From Moritella sp. PE36 (GTDB taxonomy: Bacteria; Pseudomonadota; Gammaproteobacteria; Enterobacterales; Moritellaceae), in NCBI RefSeq assembly GCF_000170855.1, contig NZ_ABCQ01000001.1:248001-312000 (forward strand): a stretch of DNA of 64,000 bases, in the 5' to 3' direction. Position 1 is the stretch's first letter; every line of letters begins with the position of its first letter. Below the pieces are notes generated by a model. That model searched no databases. It was not told the origin of the DNA and was given only the letters and a program-made list of their open reading frames with translations. Below are positions 1 to 8,878 of this stretch, piece by piece. The position numbers were made by a program, and so were the translations under genes.

Positions 1-2
1 TC

Positions 3-725
3 GGTTTAAAAATGAAGAAACTGAGCAAAGATGAAATAAACAAACAAGTGGCTCGCGTTATCGAATTGGTCGAACTAAAAGGCAAAGAACACCAGTATCC
101 GCATCAATTATCAGGCGGCCAAAAACAGCGTGTGGCGTTGGCGAGAGCATTAGTGGTACAGCCAAAAATATTATTACTTGATGAACCACTGTCAGCATTG
201 GATGCCCGTATTCGTAAGCACTTACGCCAACAAATTTGTGATATTCAAAAAGAACTTAACCTCACTACGGTATTTGTGACTCATGATCAAGAAGAAGCCA
301 TGACCATGTCTGATCGTATCTTTTTAATGAATGAAGGGTCGATAGTACAACAAGGCAGTGCGGAGCAAATATACACCCAACCACACAATGAATTTGTAGC
401 CGGGTTCATGGGTAATTATAATTTATTGTCGCCGCAACAAGCGCAAGATGTGCTTAATATGCAAATCAATGGCAAACTGGCGATTCGCCCAGAATCAATT
501 TATGTACGTGAAGCAGGTCGTACTTATGGTGAGCATATTTCTGCTCCGACCCAAGGCATCATTAAAAGTCATCAGTTATTGGGCAATGTGATCCGCTATC
601 AAGTATCAGTCAAAGGCTGTGATATTACCGTGGATTTACTTAATCGTTCATCAGAGCGGTTATTCGAGGCTGGCACTCCGCTAGAGCTGCTGTTTAATTT
701 AAATGAATTACAACAAGTGAGTTAA
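3..725 (+). CDS. ABC transporter ATP-binding subunit, 5' end outside window
   Basis: Nucleotide-binding subunit of an ABC importer, hydrolysing ATP on the inner face of the membrane. The reading frame is open to the window edge and its first residues (GLKMKKLSKDE) match the helical region after the Q-loop, so the Walker A part is missing. Visible are the signature LSGGQ, Walker B ILLLDEP, the D-loop SALDA and the switch histidine in VFVTHDQEEA. The last third resembles a TOBE substrate-regulation domain, typical of the Fe3+/spermidine/phosphonate class. A HAD phosphatase gene follows 13 bp downstream, suggesting one transcript for uptake and dephosphorylation. The substrate cannot be read from this fragment. 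The ATPase call is safe; the class is inference. Confidence 0.9.
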   Translation, partial: GLKMKKLSKDEINKQVARVIELVELKGKEHQYPHQLSGGQKQRVALARALVVQPKILLLDEPLSALDARIRKHLRQQICDIQKELNLTTVFVTHDQEEAMTMSDRIFLMNEGSIVQQGSAEQIYTQPHNEFVAGFMGNYNLLSPQQAQDVLNMQINGKLAIRPESIYVREAGRTYGEHISAPTQGIIKSHQLLGNVIRYQVSVKGCDITVDLLNRSSERLFEAGTPLELLFNLNELQQVS

Positions 726-738
726 GGAAATGAATGAC

Positions 739-1413
739 ATGAGCCAACCACTGTATATTTTTGATCTGGACGAAACCCTGATTAGTGCTGATAGCGCGAT
801 ATTATGGCATCAGTTTTTAGTGACTAAAGGCATCATTACCGATCCCGAATTTCTCACTGAAGATCAACGTTTAATGACGCTGTATTCTGCGGGTAAATTG
901 GATATGCCTGAATACCTTAATTTTTCCATGGCACCGCTTGCGCAGATTCCTAAAGAACAAGTCGATAGCTTGGTGGATGAATGTGTCGAAAAATACATTA
1001 TGCCAATGGTATTTCCGCAAGCACTGCAGCTATTAGCACAGCTTAAACAAGACAATATCACCACGGTATTGATCTCGGCGACGGTCAGCTTCATTGTGAA
1101 AAAAGTAGCCAAGCAACTCGGTATCGACCATGCGATGGGTATCGATATGTTAGTTGAGGATGGTTGTTATTCGGCCAACATTCTCGGCGTGGCCAGTTAT
1201 CGAGAAGGCAAAGTAACCCGCTTAGAATCTTGGTTAGCAGAGCAAACCGAGATCTTTACTGATACTTATTTTTATACGGATTCAATTAACGATCTGCCTT
1301 TGTGTGAATTTAGTCAATATCCCCATGTTGTTAACCCTTGCCCACAGTTAGCCCGCCATGCGCAAGCGCAGCACTGGCCGCAATTAGCTTGGTCACCGTT
1401 AACTGAGCAATAA
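739..1413 (+). CDS. HAD superfamily (subfamily IB-like) phosphatase
   Basis: Probable cytoplasmic phosphomonoesterase. The N-terminal IFDLDETL is HAD motif I with nucleophile and acid/base aspartates; LISAT is motif II; the lysine in YREGKV and the aspartates in FYTDSINDLPL fit motifs III and IV. The layout resembles SerB/CicA-type HAD-IB enzymes. I prefer the ATG at 739 because AAGGA at 724-728 sits 10 bases upstream; an ATG at 730 lies directly on that Shine-Dalgarno and is less likely. It follows the transporter ATPase gene by 13 bp, probably in the same operon, so the substrate may be what the transporter brings in. Substrate unknown. A good terminator follows. Confidence 0.85.
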   Translation: MSQPLYIFDLDETLISADSAILWHQFLVTKGIITDPEFLTEDQRLMTLYSAGKLDMPEYLNFSMAPLAQIPKEQVDSLVDECVEKYIMPMVFPQALQLLAQLKQDNITTVLISATVSFIVKKVAKQLGIDHAMGIDMLVEDGCYSANILGVASYREGKVTRLESWLAEQTEIFTDTYFYTDSINDLPLCEFSQYPHVVNPCPQLARHAQAQHWPQLAWSPLTEQ

Positions 1414-1484
1414 CAATTAGCTTACTAACAGCACAAGCCTGCATAAATAGCGTATAGCCGCACTCATATTGGACGCACAAAAAA

Positions 1485-1513
1485 GCCTGACTATTCACCT
1501 AGTCAGGCTTTTT
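1485..1513. terminator. Bidirectional rho-independent terminator
   Basis: Perfect 9-bp stem GCCTGACTA / TAGTCAGGC with a 6-base loop, A-rich before and TTTTT after. It lies between the convergent HAD phosphatase (+) and desaturase (-) genes and can serve both. Confidence 0.85.
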
Positions 1514-1565
1514 AATATTTACTTATTGCCAGTTAACGAGTCAGTATCACTGATTTTAATAAGCG

Positions 1566-2672
1566 TTACAATCGAGGGTAAAGTGCCGCATTCTTACCAG
1601 TGACTTTACCGACTGGGAATGAGAAATAAATAACCCGTCGCAATACAGAAGTATACTGGCTAAAGAAGTTACCTGTGTTGTACGCGATACCGTATTTAGC
1701 GGTAATAGCTTGCACTTCTTTCGACATAGCGACATAACGATGCGCAGGCACCTCTGGGAATAAATGATGCTCTACCTGACAGCTCAAATGACCCGTTAAA
1801 ATATGAAACCATTTAGGCCCTGTTAAGTTTGCCGAGCCTAAGATCTGACGATAATACCAATGACCACGGGATTCATTTTCACATTCTTTTTCGGTAAAGC
1901 TATATACCTCAGTTGGAAAGTGCCCACAGAAAATAACCGTTGAAGTCCAAAAATTACGAATTAGATTAGCCGCTATATTGCCCAATAATACCATCACAAA
2001 AAATGGGCCGGCAAGCGCAGGAAAAATAACGTAATCTTTTAATATTTGGCGTGTTGATTTACGGTAGAACACTTTTTTTAAATGTTCGATATCAACATGT
2101 GACTCACGACTGGCTTTTCTTTTACCAAAGAATACCCGTTCGCCCGCCATTTCATGAAAGGCGATACCCCATTGAAATAAAGCACTTAACACAAGATAAG
2201 TACCAAATTGCCACAAGTTACGTAGACGCCAAGAAAAATCATCACTTAAGCGTAATAATCCGTAACCAAAATCACGATCCTTACCGACAATATTAGTGTA
2301 GGTATGATGTTCATAATTATGCACACGCTTCCAGGACTCCGAACTACAGGCAATATCCCATTCAAACGTTTGTGAATTAAGCGTTGGATCGTTCATCCAA
2401 TCATATTGACCATGCAATACGTTATGACCAATTTCCATATTATCTAAAATCTTCGACGCGCTTAATAGCAGCACACCTACACCCCAAAAATACAATGAAA
2501 GAAAGCCCAGTACGAGACAAATACGCCCAGAGATTTCTAACGTACGTTGCAAGCGAATAATTTTTTTGATGTAACGCTCATCAACACTGCCGACTTCTTT
2601 CATTGCCCTTGCTTTCACAGCATCAAGGTCTATCGCCAGTTGTTCTAACTGTTGTTCATTTAACTTTGCCAT
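1566..2672 (-). CDS. Membrane fatty-acid (acyl-lipid/acyl-CoA) desaturase
   Basis: Di-iron membrane enzyme that inserts a cis double bond into acyl chains, raising membrane fluidity. 368 residues. The histidine boxes are visible: HNVLHGQ near residue 83, HNYEHHTYTN near 118 and QVEHHLFP near 305, with hydrophobic spans at about 50-75 and 205-235. The long loop between boxes 2 and 3 fits the FA_desaturase family (DesA3-like). The gene starts 10 bp after the ferredoxin-reductase gene, with AGGGAG before its ATG, so both form an operon in which the reductase supplies electrons. A FabR-like palindrome precedes the operon. The position of the double bond cannot be read from sequence. Confidence 0.92.
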   Translation of the reverse strand: MAKLNEQQLEQLAIDLDAVKARAMKEVGSVDERYIKKIIRLQRTLEISGRICLVLGFLSLYFWGVGVLLLSASKILDNMEIGHNVLHGQYDWMNDPTLNSQTFEWDIACSSESWKRVHNYEHHTYTNIVGKDRDFGYGLLRLSDDFSWRLRNLWQFGTYLVLSALFQWGIAFHEMAGERVFFGKRKASRESHVDIEHLKKVFYRKSTRQILKDYVIFPALAGPFFVMVLLGNIAANLIRNFWTSTVIFCGHFPTEVYSFTEKECENESRGHWYYRQILGSANLTGPKWFHILTGHLSCQVEHHLFPEVPAHRYVAMSKEVQAITAKYGIAYNTGNFFSQYTSVLRRVIYFSFPVGKVTGKNAALYPRL

Positions 2673-2682
2673 TACGCTCTCC

Positions 2683-3807
2683 CTATAAATTAATCACGAC
2701 GTCCGTCACTGGAACACTGATACAAATCTGAATATCTTCTTCACCGGTATCGGAATAGGTTTTGGTTTGACTGTTATAAACCACGCCACTTACCTTCTTA
2801 CACTTACACTCTTGGCAAATACCTATACGGCAACCATATTTAGCCGGTACATAATTGTCCTCAGCCAAGGTTAATAATGTTTGCTGGTTGTCTTCACTCA
2901 CAACAACATTTCTGTTGGTCGTGGTAAATGAAACGTTACGTACGGCAGTGACATCGACATTACTGAAACTCGCCAGACCGAATTGTTCGAGGTGAATAGC
3001 GTCCTGTGCTAAGCCCATATCAAGTAATAATGTTTGCGTACTATCCATCATGCTATTTGGACCACAGATATATACAGCACAGTCATTTAACTCACTGGTG
3101 ATCGCGTTTATATGCGCTTTAGAGCAATAACCATCACGTTCACTGTGTAATAACTTCAAGGTGAAATTTGCGTGTTCTAGCTCTAAAGCAACCAAGGTAT
3201 CGCTCAACACATGTTGATTAGCGCGTACAAAATACAGCAACGTAAAATTAATCGTCGGATTATTAGCGACATGTGACATTAACAAGCTGTGGAAGGGGGT
3301 AATACCACTGCCACCAGCAATAAATATAACGTCTTTGTTTTCCTGTTTATTTGCGCTATGCAATAAAGCAGCACTCAGTAAAAAATCACCTTTTGCGGGT
3401 GAAATACCGAATAGATCACCCTTCTCAACAGCATCTGCTAACCAGGGCGTGATTCGCCCTTTAGATTGCTTTTTAATGGTTAAGGTGATGGTCTTATCTT
3501 GTTGTAACTGCGCTAGCGGCGATGAAATAGTAAAAGGGCGTTTAACGTAACTGCCATTTTTCTTTACCTGCAGTTCCACATATTGACCAGGCTGGAAAGA
3601 AAATGACTGCGCATTGACCTTGCCAGAAACCGCTAATGTTAATGAATACATATCATTATTTTCAGGTTTTATTGCAACAACCTTCGCGGCGAACATGTCA
3701 CCCATAAGTACAGCAACAGGTTTGGTTGAAAATGGTGAAAAATAAGCCTTAAACGTATCGTTATTAAATAACGTCAATGACAATTTATTAGTTAAATCAT
3801 TAAACAT
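2683..3807 (-). CDS. Ferredoxin-fused flavin reductase, electron donor to the desaturase
   Basis: Three-part reductase of 374 residues passing electrons from NAD(P)H through FAD to a plant-type 2Fe-2S cluster. A ferredoxin-NADP reductase FAD domain comes first (KRPFTISSPL), then a nucleotide-binding domain (FIAGGSGITPFHSLL and the CGPN loop), then a C-terminal ferredoxin with YGCRIGICQECKC and a distal cysteine in IQICISVP giving four ligands. An extra N-terminal stretch of about 35 residues resembles desaturase-partner reductases. It is first in a two-gene operon with the desaturase and has a strong Shine-Dalgarno AGGGAG before its ATG. Partnership is inferred from adjacency and known desaturase/reductase pairs. 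Confidence 0.9.
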   Translation of the reverse strand: MFNDLTNKLSLTLFNNDTFKAYFSPFSTKPVAVLMGDMFAAKVVAIKPENNDMYSLTLAVSGKVNAQSFSFQPGQYVELQVKKNGSYVKRPFTISSPLAQLQQDKTITLTIKKQSKGRITPWLADAVEKGDLFGISPAKGDFLLSAALLHSANKQENKDVIFIAGGSGITPFHSLLMSHVANNPTINFTLLYFVRANQHVLSDTLVALELEHANFTLKLLHSERDGYCSKAHINAITSELNDCAVYICGPNSMMDSTQTLLLDMGLAQDAIHLEQFGLASFSNVDVTAVRNVSFTTTNRNVVVSEDNQQTLLTLAEDNYVPAKYGCRIGICQECKCKKVSGVVYNSQTKTYSDTGEEDIQICISVPVTDVVINL

Positions 3808-4219
3808 GTCGCGTTCTCCCTAAAAGTTAAAAAGAGCTTACACGTGTACACTAGAATGATCCATCAGTATTTATATTTTATTGAAAACATAAATATAAAA
3901 AGTTAAACTTTGTAAATACATAAGCTTACATTAAATAAAGTAAATACAAAAAATAACATTAAGTGCACAGCTGTTTACCAAAATTATTTACAATGACGTT
4001 TTAGTTACATATTTATAACAGATTTATGAAAAATAAGTCGCTAGACGAACCAAGTCGACACTACCCTGCTAAATAGGCAATTAATTAACCTATCAAGACT
4101 AAGTTGTTAATTTAAATTAATGGCAACATCATTAAATCTAATGCTTGTACTATAGATACTGTCATCTTATTCAGGTATGGTGGCGCGCTGACTAATGTTG
4201 ACATAAATGATAAGAAACC
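3808..4219. other. Gene-less divergent promoter region
   Basis: 412 bases without a gene, very AT-rich, between the minus-strand desaturase operon and the plus-strand SMR gene. Apart from the FabR-like palindrome at 3835-3852 I see no repeat, hairpin or small gene. It should hold the promoters for both directions. Confidence 0.6.
3835..3852 (-). promoter_or_regulatory. FabR-like operator upstream of desaturase operon
   Basis: AGCTTACACGTGTACACT is a near-palindrome centred on ACACGTGT, 28 bp upstream of the reductase start codon. From memory it closely resembles the FabR (TetR family) site in front of gammaproteobacterial fabA/fabB, whose core is also TACACGTGTA. FabR represses unsaturated-fatty-acid genes when unsaturated acyl chains are abundant, which suits a desaturase operon. 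The palindrome is seen directly; the regulator is inferred. Confidence 0.6.
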
Positions 4220-4573
4220 ATGCTAAAAATACTCACGGCCCTGCCACCTAATTTACTGCTGCTGCTTGCCATTGTTTTTGAGGTAATCGCGACTTCCCTG
4301 CTACCAAAAACGCAACAATTTAGTCAGCCCTTAATGAGTGCGGTCGTGCTTATCTGCTATGCAGTGGCATTTTTCTTACTGTCTATCACCATTAAATCAG
4401 TACCAATTGGTGTCGCGTATGCGATCTGGTGTGGTGCAGGTATCGTACTGGTGACGATGATCAGTTGGTTATGGTATGGCCAACAACTGGATTGGGTCGC
4501 CATTCTGGGGATCAGTCTCATCTTACTTGGCAGCGTCATCATTAATGTATTTTCTACTACCATAAGCCACTGA
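4220..4573 (+). CDS. Small multidrug resistance (SMR) efflux protein, EmrE type
   Basis: Small inner-membrane proton antiporter of 117 residues with four hydrophobic helices, expected to work as an antiparallel dimer exporting cationic compounds. The first helix carries the membrane-embedded glutamate in AIVFEVIATSLL, the family's substrate/proton-coupling residue. Helix 3 has VAYAIWCGAG, close to the AYAIWSG signature, and a conserved tryptophan follows in ISWLWYGQ. The upstream region lacks a strong Shine-Dalgarno. It stands alone between the desaturase promoter region and a LysR gene on the same strand. EmrE/QacE-like multidrug function is more likely than the Gdx guanidinium subtype, but that is not settled here. 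Confidence 0.85.
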   Translation: MLKILTALPPNLLLLLAIVFEVIATSLLPKTQQFSQPLMSAVVLICYAVAFFLLSITIKSVPIGVAYAIWCGAGIVLVTMISWLWYGQQLDWVAILGISLILLGSVIINVFSTTISH

Positions 4574-4694
4574 TTAAGGTTATTACCTTAAATAAAATCA
4601 GGATTAACAGTAATATTAATTTCATATTGCCGATTTTTTAATATTACTGTCATAACAATCCATTACTTTAACAATTTACTTGTTAAGGCAATGC

Positions 4695-5591
4695 ATGCTT
4701 CCTCCACAACGTGCACTTTTGGCTTTCGAAGCCGTATCTCGATTAGGCTCAATTGGTGCTGCATCGCGTGAACTCCACGTGACACAAGCGGCGGTAAGCC
4801 AACAACTAAAAAGCCTTGAGCAATTTCTCAATTGCACTTTATTTATTCGCAATCAGCGTGGTGTTACTTTAACCCAGGCAGCACAACAGTATTTGCCAGT
4901 GGTAGCCGGATCGCTGCAACATCTTAAACTACAAACACAAATTTTATTCGGAAAGCAACAATCCGATGTGTTACGCATTAAGGCCAACACCTCTATTGGT
5001 CATAATTGGTTAATTCCCAAACTGGCCGATTTCAGCAATAAGTTTTCTTTCATCAAATTAGATTTGACCTTAGTCGACTGGCCATCGCGGCAACCTTGTA
5101 GCGAAGCTGATATTGAGATCACCAATGGTTTTATTGACAGCGAGGACACCCAAGCCGAACGCCTATGCCAAGAGCAATGGTTGATGGTGTGCAGCCCCGC
5201 ATTCAAACAGCTGCATCTTGATGCACTCACCAACAAAGACATTTCCCAACTACCAGCCATTCAAGTGAAGGGCTATGAAGAAAGCTGGATGCAATGGCTT
5301 TGTCACCATGATATCGCCCCCGTGCCACCCAGTATCCAACTCGAAATAAGTAATTCATTGCATGGTCTAGAAGCGGCGAAACAAGGTATTGGATTAATGC
5401 TGGTGCGTTCTTTAGTGGCAAACAAAGCACTCACTTCTGGCGAACTAGCCTTAGCACTGAATGGCAGCATGCCGTCTGATTCAAGCCATTACATCATCAC
5501 CGCCAATAAACGCAGCGCCAAGGTTAATTTTTTTTGTGATTGGTTGCACCAACAAGATACCAATAACGCCATCAGTTTTTCTTATGGCTAA
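4695..5591 (+). CDS. LysR-family transcriptional regulator (GcvA-like)
   Basis: DNA-binding regulator of 298 residues. The N-terminal winged helix-turn-helix is clear (LAFEAVSRLGSIGAASRELH, then TQAAVSQQLKSLE), followed by a two-lobed effector-binding domain with the GcvA/AmpR-like TLTQAAQQYLPVV segment. I start it at the ATG at 4695, with AAGG at 4685-4688; a TTG at 4680 in the same frame is possible. It is followed 85 bp later by the sugar-type ABC transporter block on the same strand, so it could regulate that block or the preceding SMR gene. The effector is unknown. Confidence 0.88.
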   Translation: MLPPQRALLAFEAVSRLGSIGAASRELHVTQAAVSQQLKSLEQFLNCTLFIRNQRGVTLTQAAQQYLPVVAGSLQHLKLQTQILFGKQQSDVLRIKANTSIGHNWLIPKLADFSNKFSFIKLDLTLVDWPSRQPCSEADIEITNGFIDSEDTQAERLCQEQWLMVCSPAFKQLHLDALTNKDISQLPAIQVKGYEESWMQWLCHHDIAPVPPSIQLEISNSLHGLEAAKQGIGLMLVRSLVANKALTSGELALALNGSMPSDSSHYIITANKRSAKVNFFCDWLHQQDTNNAISFSYG

Positions 5592-5676
5592 CCATGGAAA
5601 ATATGATGATGACACAAGCCAATTTGTCACAGTGCCAACCTATGATGTTCACATACAGTTAAGGACAAACTTTATC

Positions 5677-6573
5677 ATGAAGATTAATTCGCACGCACTC
5701 TCGCACTCAATCTCGGAAAAACTAAAGGTACTGTTATTTATCACACCTTTGTTGATCCCGCTACTGACCTTTTGGATTGTGCCATTTGGCTGGAGCATCT
5801 ATATCAGCTTTACAGACTGGGATTACATTTCGCCAAAATATAGCTATGTCGGTTTAGAAAACTATCAATACATGTTTGAAGATAGTTATTTTATGGATGC
5901 GTTAAATAATACTTTCGTGTTTGCACTGGGTGTTGTGATCCCAACGATAATGCTAGGTTTAGTGTTTGCTTTATTACTGCATAAAAACTTCCGAGGCAGC
6001 CAACTTTACCGCGCGGTTATCTTCTCACCTTGGATCACGCCAACCGTGGCCGTATCAATTGTCTGGTCATGGGTATTCGAAACTAAATCCGGGTTAGCAA
6101 ACTTACTGCTGGGTAAATTAGGCTTTGAACCTATTCCTTGGTTAGAAAGTGGTGATACCGCCATGATCGTGGTGATTATTGTTACCGTGTGGCAAGCCGT
6201 TGGTTGGACTATGTTATTTTTCATCAGTGCGTTAAATAAGATCCCTGAATCACTCTATGAAGCTTCATTAATTGATGGCTGTAGCCCGTGGACACGCTTT
6301 ATAAAGATCACCTTACCGTTAATTTCGCCAACCACTTTCTTCCTGATCATTGTCAATATGATCACTGCGATACAAGCGTTTGATCAATTCCAGATCCTGA
6401 CGCAAGGCGGTCCAAGTGGCAGTACTCGAACCTTATTATATTTGTTCTATCAACAAGCATTTGAGCAATACGATATGGGCCCTGCGGCAGCAACCTCATT
6501 AATCATTTTACTGATCACGGGTGTATTAACACTGGTTAACACCGAGATGGGTAAACGTTGGATATATTACTAA
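5677..6573 (+). CDS. ABC importer permease, MalF/UgpA type
   Basis: Inner-membrane permease of 298 residues with six hydrophobic segments, the first after a short cytoplasmic tail. The conserved coupling loop is visible as EASLIDGCSPWTRFIKITLP, the EAA motif that docks on the ATPase. I place the start at ATG 5677, which has AAGGA at 5661-5665; the frame stays open upstream but that part overlaps the LysR gene and has no signal. It pairs with the next permease, the binding protein and the distal ATPase in one same-strand block. The family handles sugars, glycerol-3-phosphate and glycerophosphodiesters. Confidence 0.92.
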   Translation: MKINSHALSHSISEKLKVLLFITPLLIPLLTFWIVPFGWSIYISFTDWDYISPKYSYVGLENYQYMFEDSYFMDALNNTFVFALGVVIPTIMLGLVFALLLHKNFRGSQLYRAVIFSPWITPTVAVSIVWSWVFETKSGLANLLLGKLGFEPIPWLESGDTAMIVVIIVTVWQAVGWTMLFFISALNKIPESLYEASLIDGCSPWTRFIKITLPLISPTTFFLIIVNMITAIQAFDQFQILTQGGPSGSTRTLLYLFYQQAFEQYDMGPAAATSLIILLITGVLTLVNTEMGKRWIYY

Positions 6574-6584
6574 GGAAAAGACGG

Positions 6585-7523
6585 ATGACAACTCAATCCA
6601 TCGATTTACCCTTGGCTAACAGCCAAACAGGTAAACATAAAAACACCATAGCAACACAAGTAACCGTCACTAATATACCGGCTAAAGCAGTATTAAAACC
6701 CACCGGTTTAGCACTGCTCAAACATGGTTTTTTAACAATTTCGGGTTTAATTATGGTGTTCCCATTTGTGTGGATGCTGTCAGGCTCGATGAAGTCCAAT
6801 GATGAAATATTCAGTAATCCACTGAATATTTTACCAGAACAATTTCGTTGGGAAACCTTTGTAGAAACATTCAACAGTGCGCCGTTTGGTTTGTACATCA
6901 TGAACAGTTTTACGGTGGCGTTATTCACCACACTTATCGTGATGATTAACTCAGCAATGTTTGCTTATGCCATCACCCAACTTAAATTTAAGTCACGAAC
7001 CGCACTCTATTTTGTGGTCATGGCCTGTTACATGCTACCGGGTGCGGTGACGTATATTCCGTCGTATATCACCTTGGCCAATATGGGCCTACTCGATAGT
7101 CATACTGGTTTGATTATTTCCAATGCAGCGAGTGTGTTCGGGGTGTTTTATCTGCGCCAAGTATTTTTAAAAGTGCATCCATCACTGATTGAAGCTGCGC
7201 GAATTGATGGTGCCGGAGAAGTTAAAATTCTCTGGGCGATCGTGCTGCCCCAGTGCAAATCAGCATTAGCGACCTTGTTCCTGATTACCTTTATTACTAA
7301 CTACAACAGTTACATGTGGCCAAGCCTGTTGATCACCTCGCAAGATCTTAATTTGATTGCGACCGGTATTAGACAGTTCTTTATTGCCGAAGGTAACTAC
7401 GGCTTAAATTGGTCACAGATAATGGCAGCAAGCACCATCGCTGTATTACCGCTGTTGATTTTATTCATTATTTGTCAAAAAACAATTTTGTCCGGCATAG
7501 CCGATAACGGTGTAAAAGAGTAA
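6585..7523 (+). CDS. ABC importer permease, MalG/UgpE type
   Basis: Second permease of the importer, 312 residues. About 45 polar residues precede the first membrane span, then six helices and the coupling loop EAARIDGAGEVKILWAIVLP. The start at ATG 6585 has AAGGA at 6572-6576; an upstream in-frame ATG at 6558 overlaps the previous gene and is less likely. Only 11 bp separate it from the previous stop and 6 bp from the binding-protein gene, indicating co-transcription. With the previous permease it forms the heterodimeric channel. Confidence 0.92.
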   Translation: MTTQSIDLPLANSQTGKHKNTIATQVTVTNIPAKAVLKPTGLALLKHGFLTISGLIMVFPFVWMLSGSMKSNDEIFSNPLNILPEQFRWETFVETFNSAPFGLYIMNSFTVALFTTLIVMINSAMFAYAITQLKFKSRTALYFVVMACYMLPGAVTYIPSYITLANMGLLDSHTGLIISNAASVFGVFYLRQVFLKVHPSLIEAARIDGAGEVKILWAIVLPQCKSALATLFLITFITNYNSYMWPSLLITSQDLNLIATGIRQFFIAEGNYGLNWSQIMAASTIAVLPLLILFIICQKTILSGIADNGVKE

Positions 7524-7529
7524 ATAAAT

Positions 7530-8810
7530 ATGAAACTGAAAACATTAGCAATTGTATGTTCTAGCTACGCAGTGGGCGCATTCGCTTTCGCTGGTAGCGC
7601 AATGGCGAAAACCGAAGTGGACTTTTGGTATTCTGGTGGCACAAAACCACAAAAATTAATGACAAAACTGATCACTGAATTTAATAACAGTCAGGATGAG
7701 TATGTGATTAAGAGTGCCTTGCAAGGCAATTACACTGAGACTTATCAGAAGTTACAAGCTGGGTTAGCGTCAAAAACAGCGCCCGAATTTGTACTACTCG
7801 ATTCGACTCAAGCACAAATGATGGCAGAACGTAATCTGGTTCGAGATGTCCGGCCTTATATGGACAGTGAATTTAATTTCAATGATTTTCTCGGAGCCTT
7901 CCGCCAGCAAGTAACCACGCCAGATGGCATCGTATATGGTTTACCCGCTTACGGTACTACGCAGATATTTTACTACAACAAACACGTATTGGCTGCTCAC
8001 GGATTTACTGAAAAAGACTTAAGCACTTGGCAGGGCGTCGCGAAAGTATCAGCGGCAGTAACCCAAAAAGATGCTAAAGGTAACACCACATTTTATGGTT
8101 GGGAGCCAATGTGGGGCAGAAATAACCTCATGGATGCGGCGTTCTCTAACGGCGCTAAAGTGATCAGTGATGACGGTAAAACCATTCTTATTGATTCACC
8201 AGAATGGATCACAGTTTGGGATAGTTTCCGTAAATGGATCCATGAAGATGAAACCATGCGTATTCATCACGGTGGTCAAGGTTGGGAATACTGGTACAAA
8301 ACTATTGATGACGTAGTGAAAGATCGCGCATTGGGTTATACCGGTTCATCGGGTGATCAAGGCGATCTCGACTTCACAAAACTCGCTGCGACCACACAAC
8401 CAGGTTGGGATAACAACCCGGCAGCACCGCAAGCGGGAGCAGTGACCTTTGTCATGCCCAAAGGCACCGACGATAAAGCATCACGAGGCGCGTTTGAGTT
8501 TATGGCATTTTATACCAATGCAAAGAATACCGCTCGTTGGTCAATGTTAACAGGTTATATCCCGGTACGTGAAAGTGTCAGACAAGTGCCTGAATATCAA
8601 GCTTATACGGCGAAAAACCCACAAGCCTTGATCCCGTTAAAACAAGCTGGGTTTGCCAGTAAAGACTTTTTCGATCCGACCAAAGGTAAGATCCTTGATG
8701 CGCTCGGTATCGCCGCGGATCAGGTGCAAATCGAAAATATACCCGCAGAGAAAGCGCTTAAACAAGCGGCAAAACGTGCACAACGTGCATTAGATCGCGC
8801 AAATCGTTAA
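7530..8810 (+). CDS. Periplasmic solute-binding protein, family 1
   Basis: Periplasmic receptor of the adjacent importer, 426 residues. A Sec signal peptide is clear: positively charged start MKLKTL, a hydrophobic core and cleavage after GSAMA at about residue 26. The mature protein opens TEVDFWYSGG and continues with the YTETYQKLQAGLASKTAPEF segment typical of UgpB/MalE-like proteins. Tryptophans such as WEPMWG and WEYWY may line the ligand site. It sits just after the two permease genes. Presence of a phosphatase and a PHP hydrolase in the block suggests a phosphate-bearing ligand; this is inference. Confidence 0.9.
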   Translation: MKLKTLAIVCSSYAVGAFAFAGSAMAKTEVDFWYSGGTKPQKLMTKLITEFNNSQDEYVIKSALQGNYTETYQKLQAGLASKTAPEFVLLDSTQAQMMAERNLVRDVRPYMDSEFNFNDFLGAFRQQVTTPDGIVYGLPAYGTTQIFYYNKHVLAAHGFTEKDLSTWQGVAKVSAAVTQKDAKGNTTFYGWEPMWGRNNLMDAAFSNGAKVISDDGKTILIDSPEWITVWDSFRKWIHEDETMRIHHGGQGWEYWYKTIDDVVKDRALGYTGSSGDQGDLDFTKLAATTQPGWDNNPAAPQAGAVTFVMPKGTDDKASRGAFEFMAFYTNAKNTARWSMLTGYIPVRESVRQVPEYQAYTAKNPQALIPLKQAGFASKDFFDPTKGKILDALGIAADQVQIENIPAEKALKQAAKRAQRALDRANR

Positions 8811-8878
8811 GTCTGATAAAGCCGGTGATGAGTGCACCGCATTCATCACCAAAATTACTACTGCAACAAGGATTTACC

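Noticed and set aside
5461-5676. N-terminal extension of the first permease
   Set aside because: It overlaps the LysR gene in another frame; the ATG at 5677 has AAGGA and starts the family-typical sequence.
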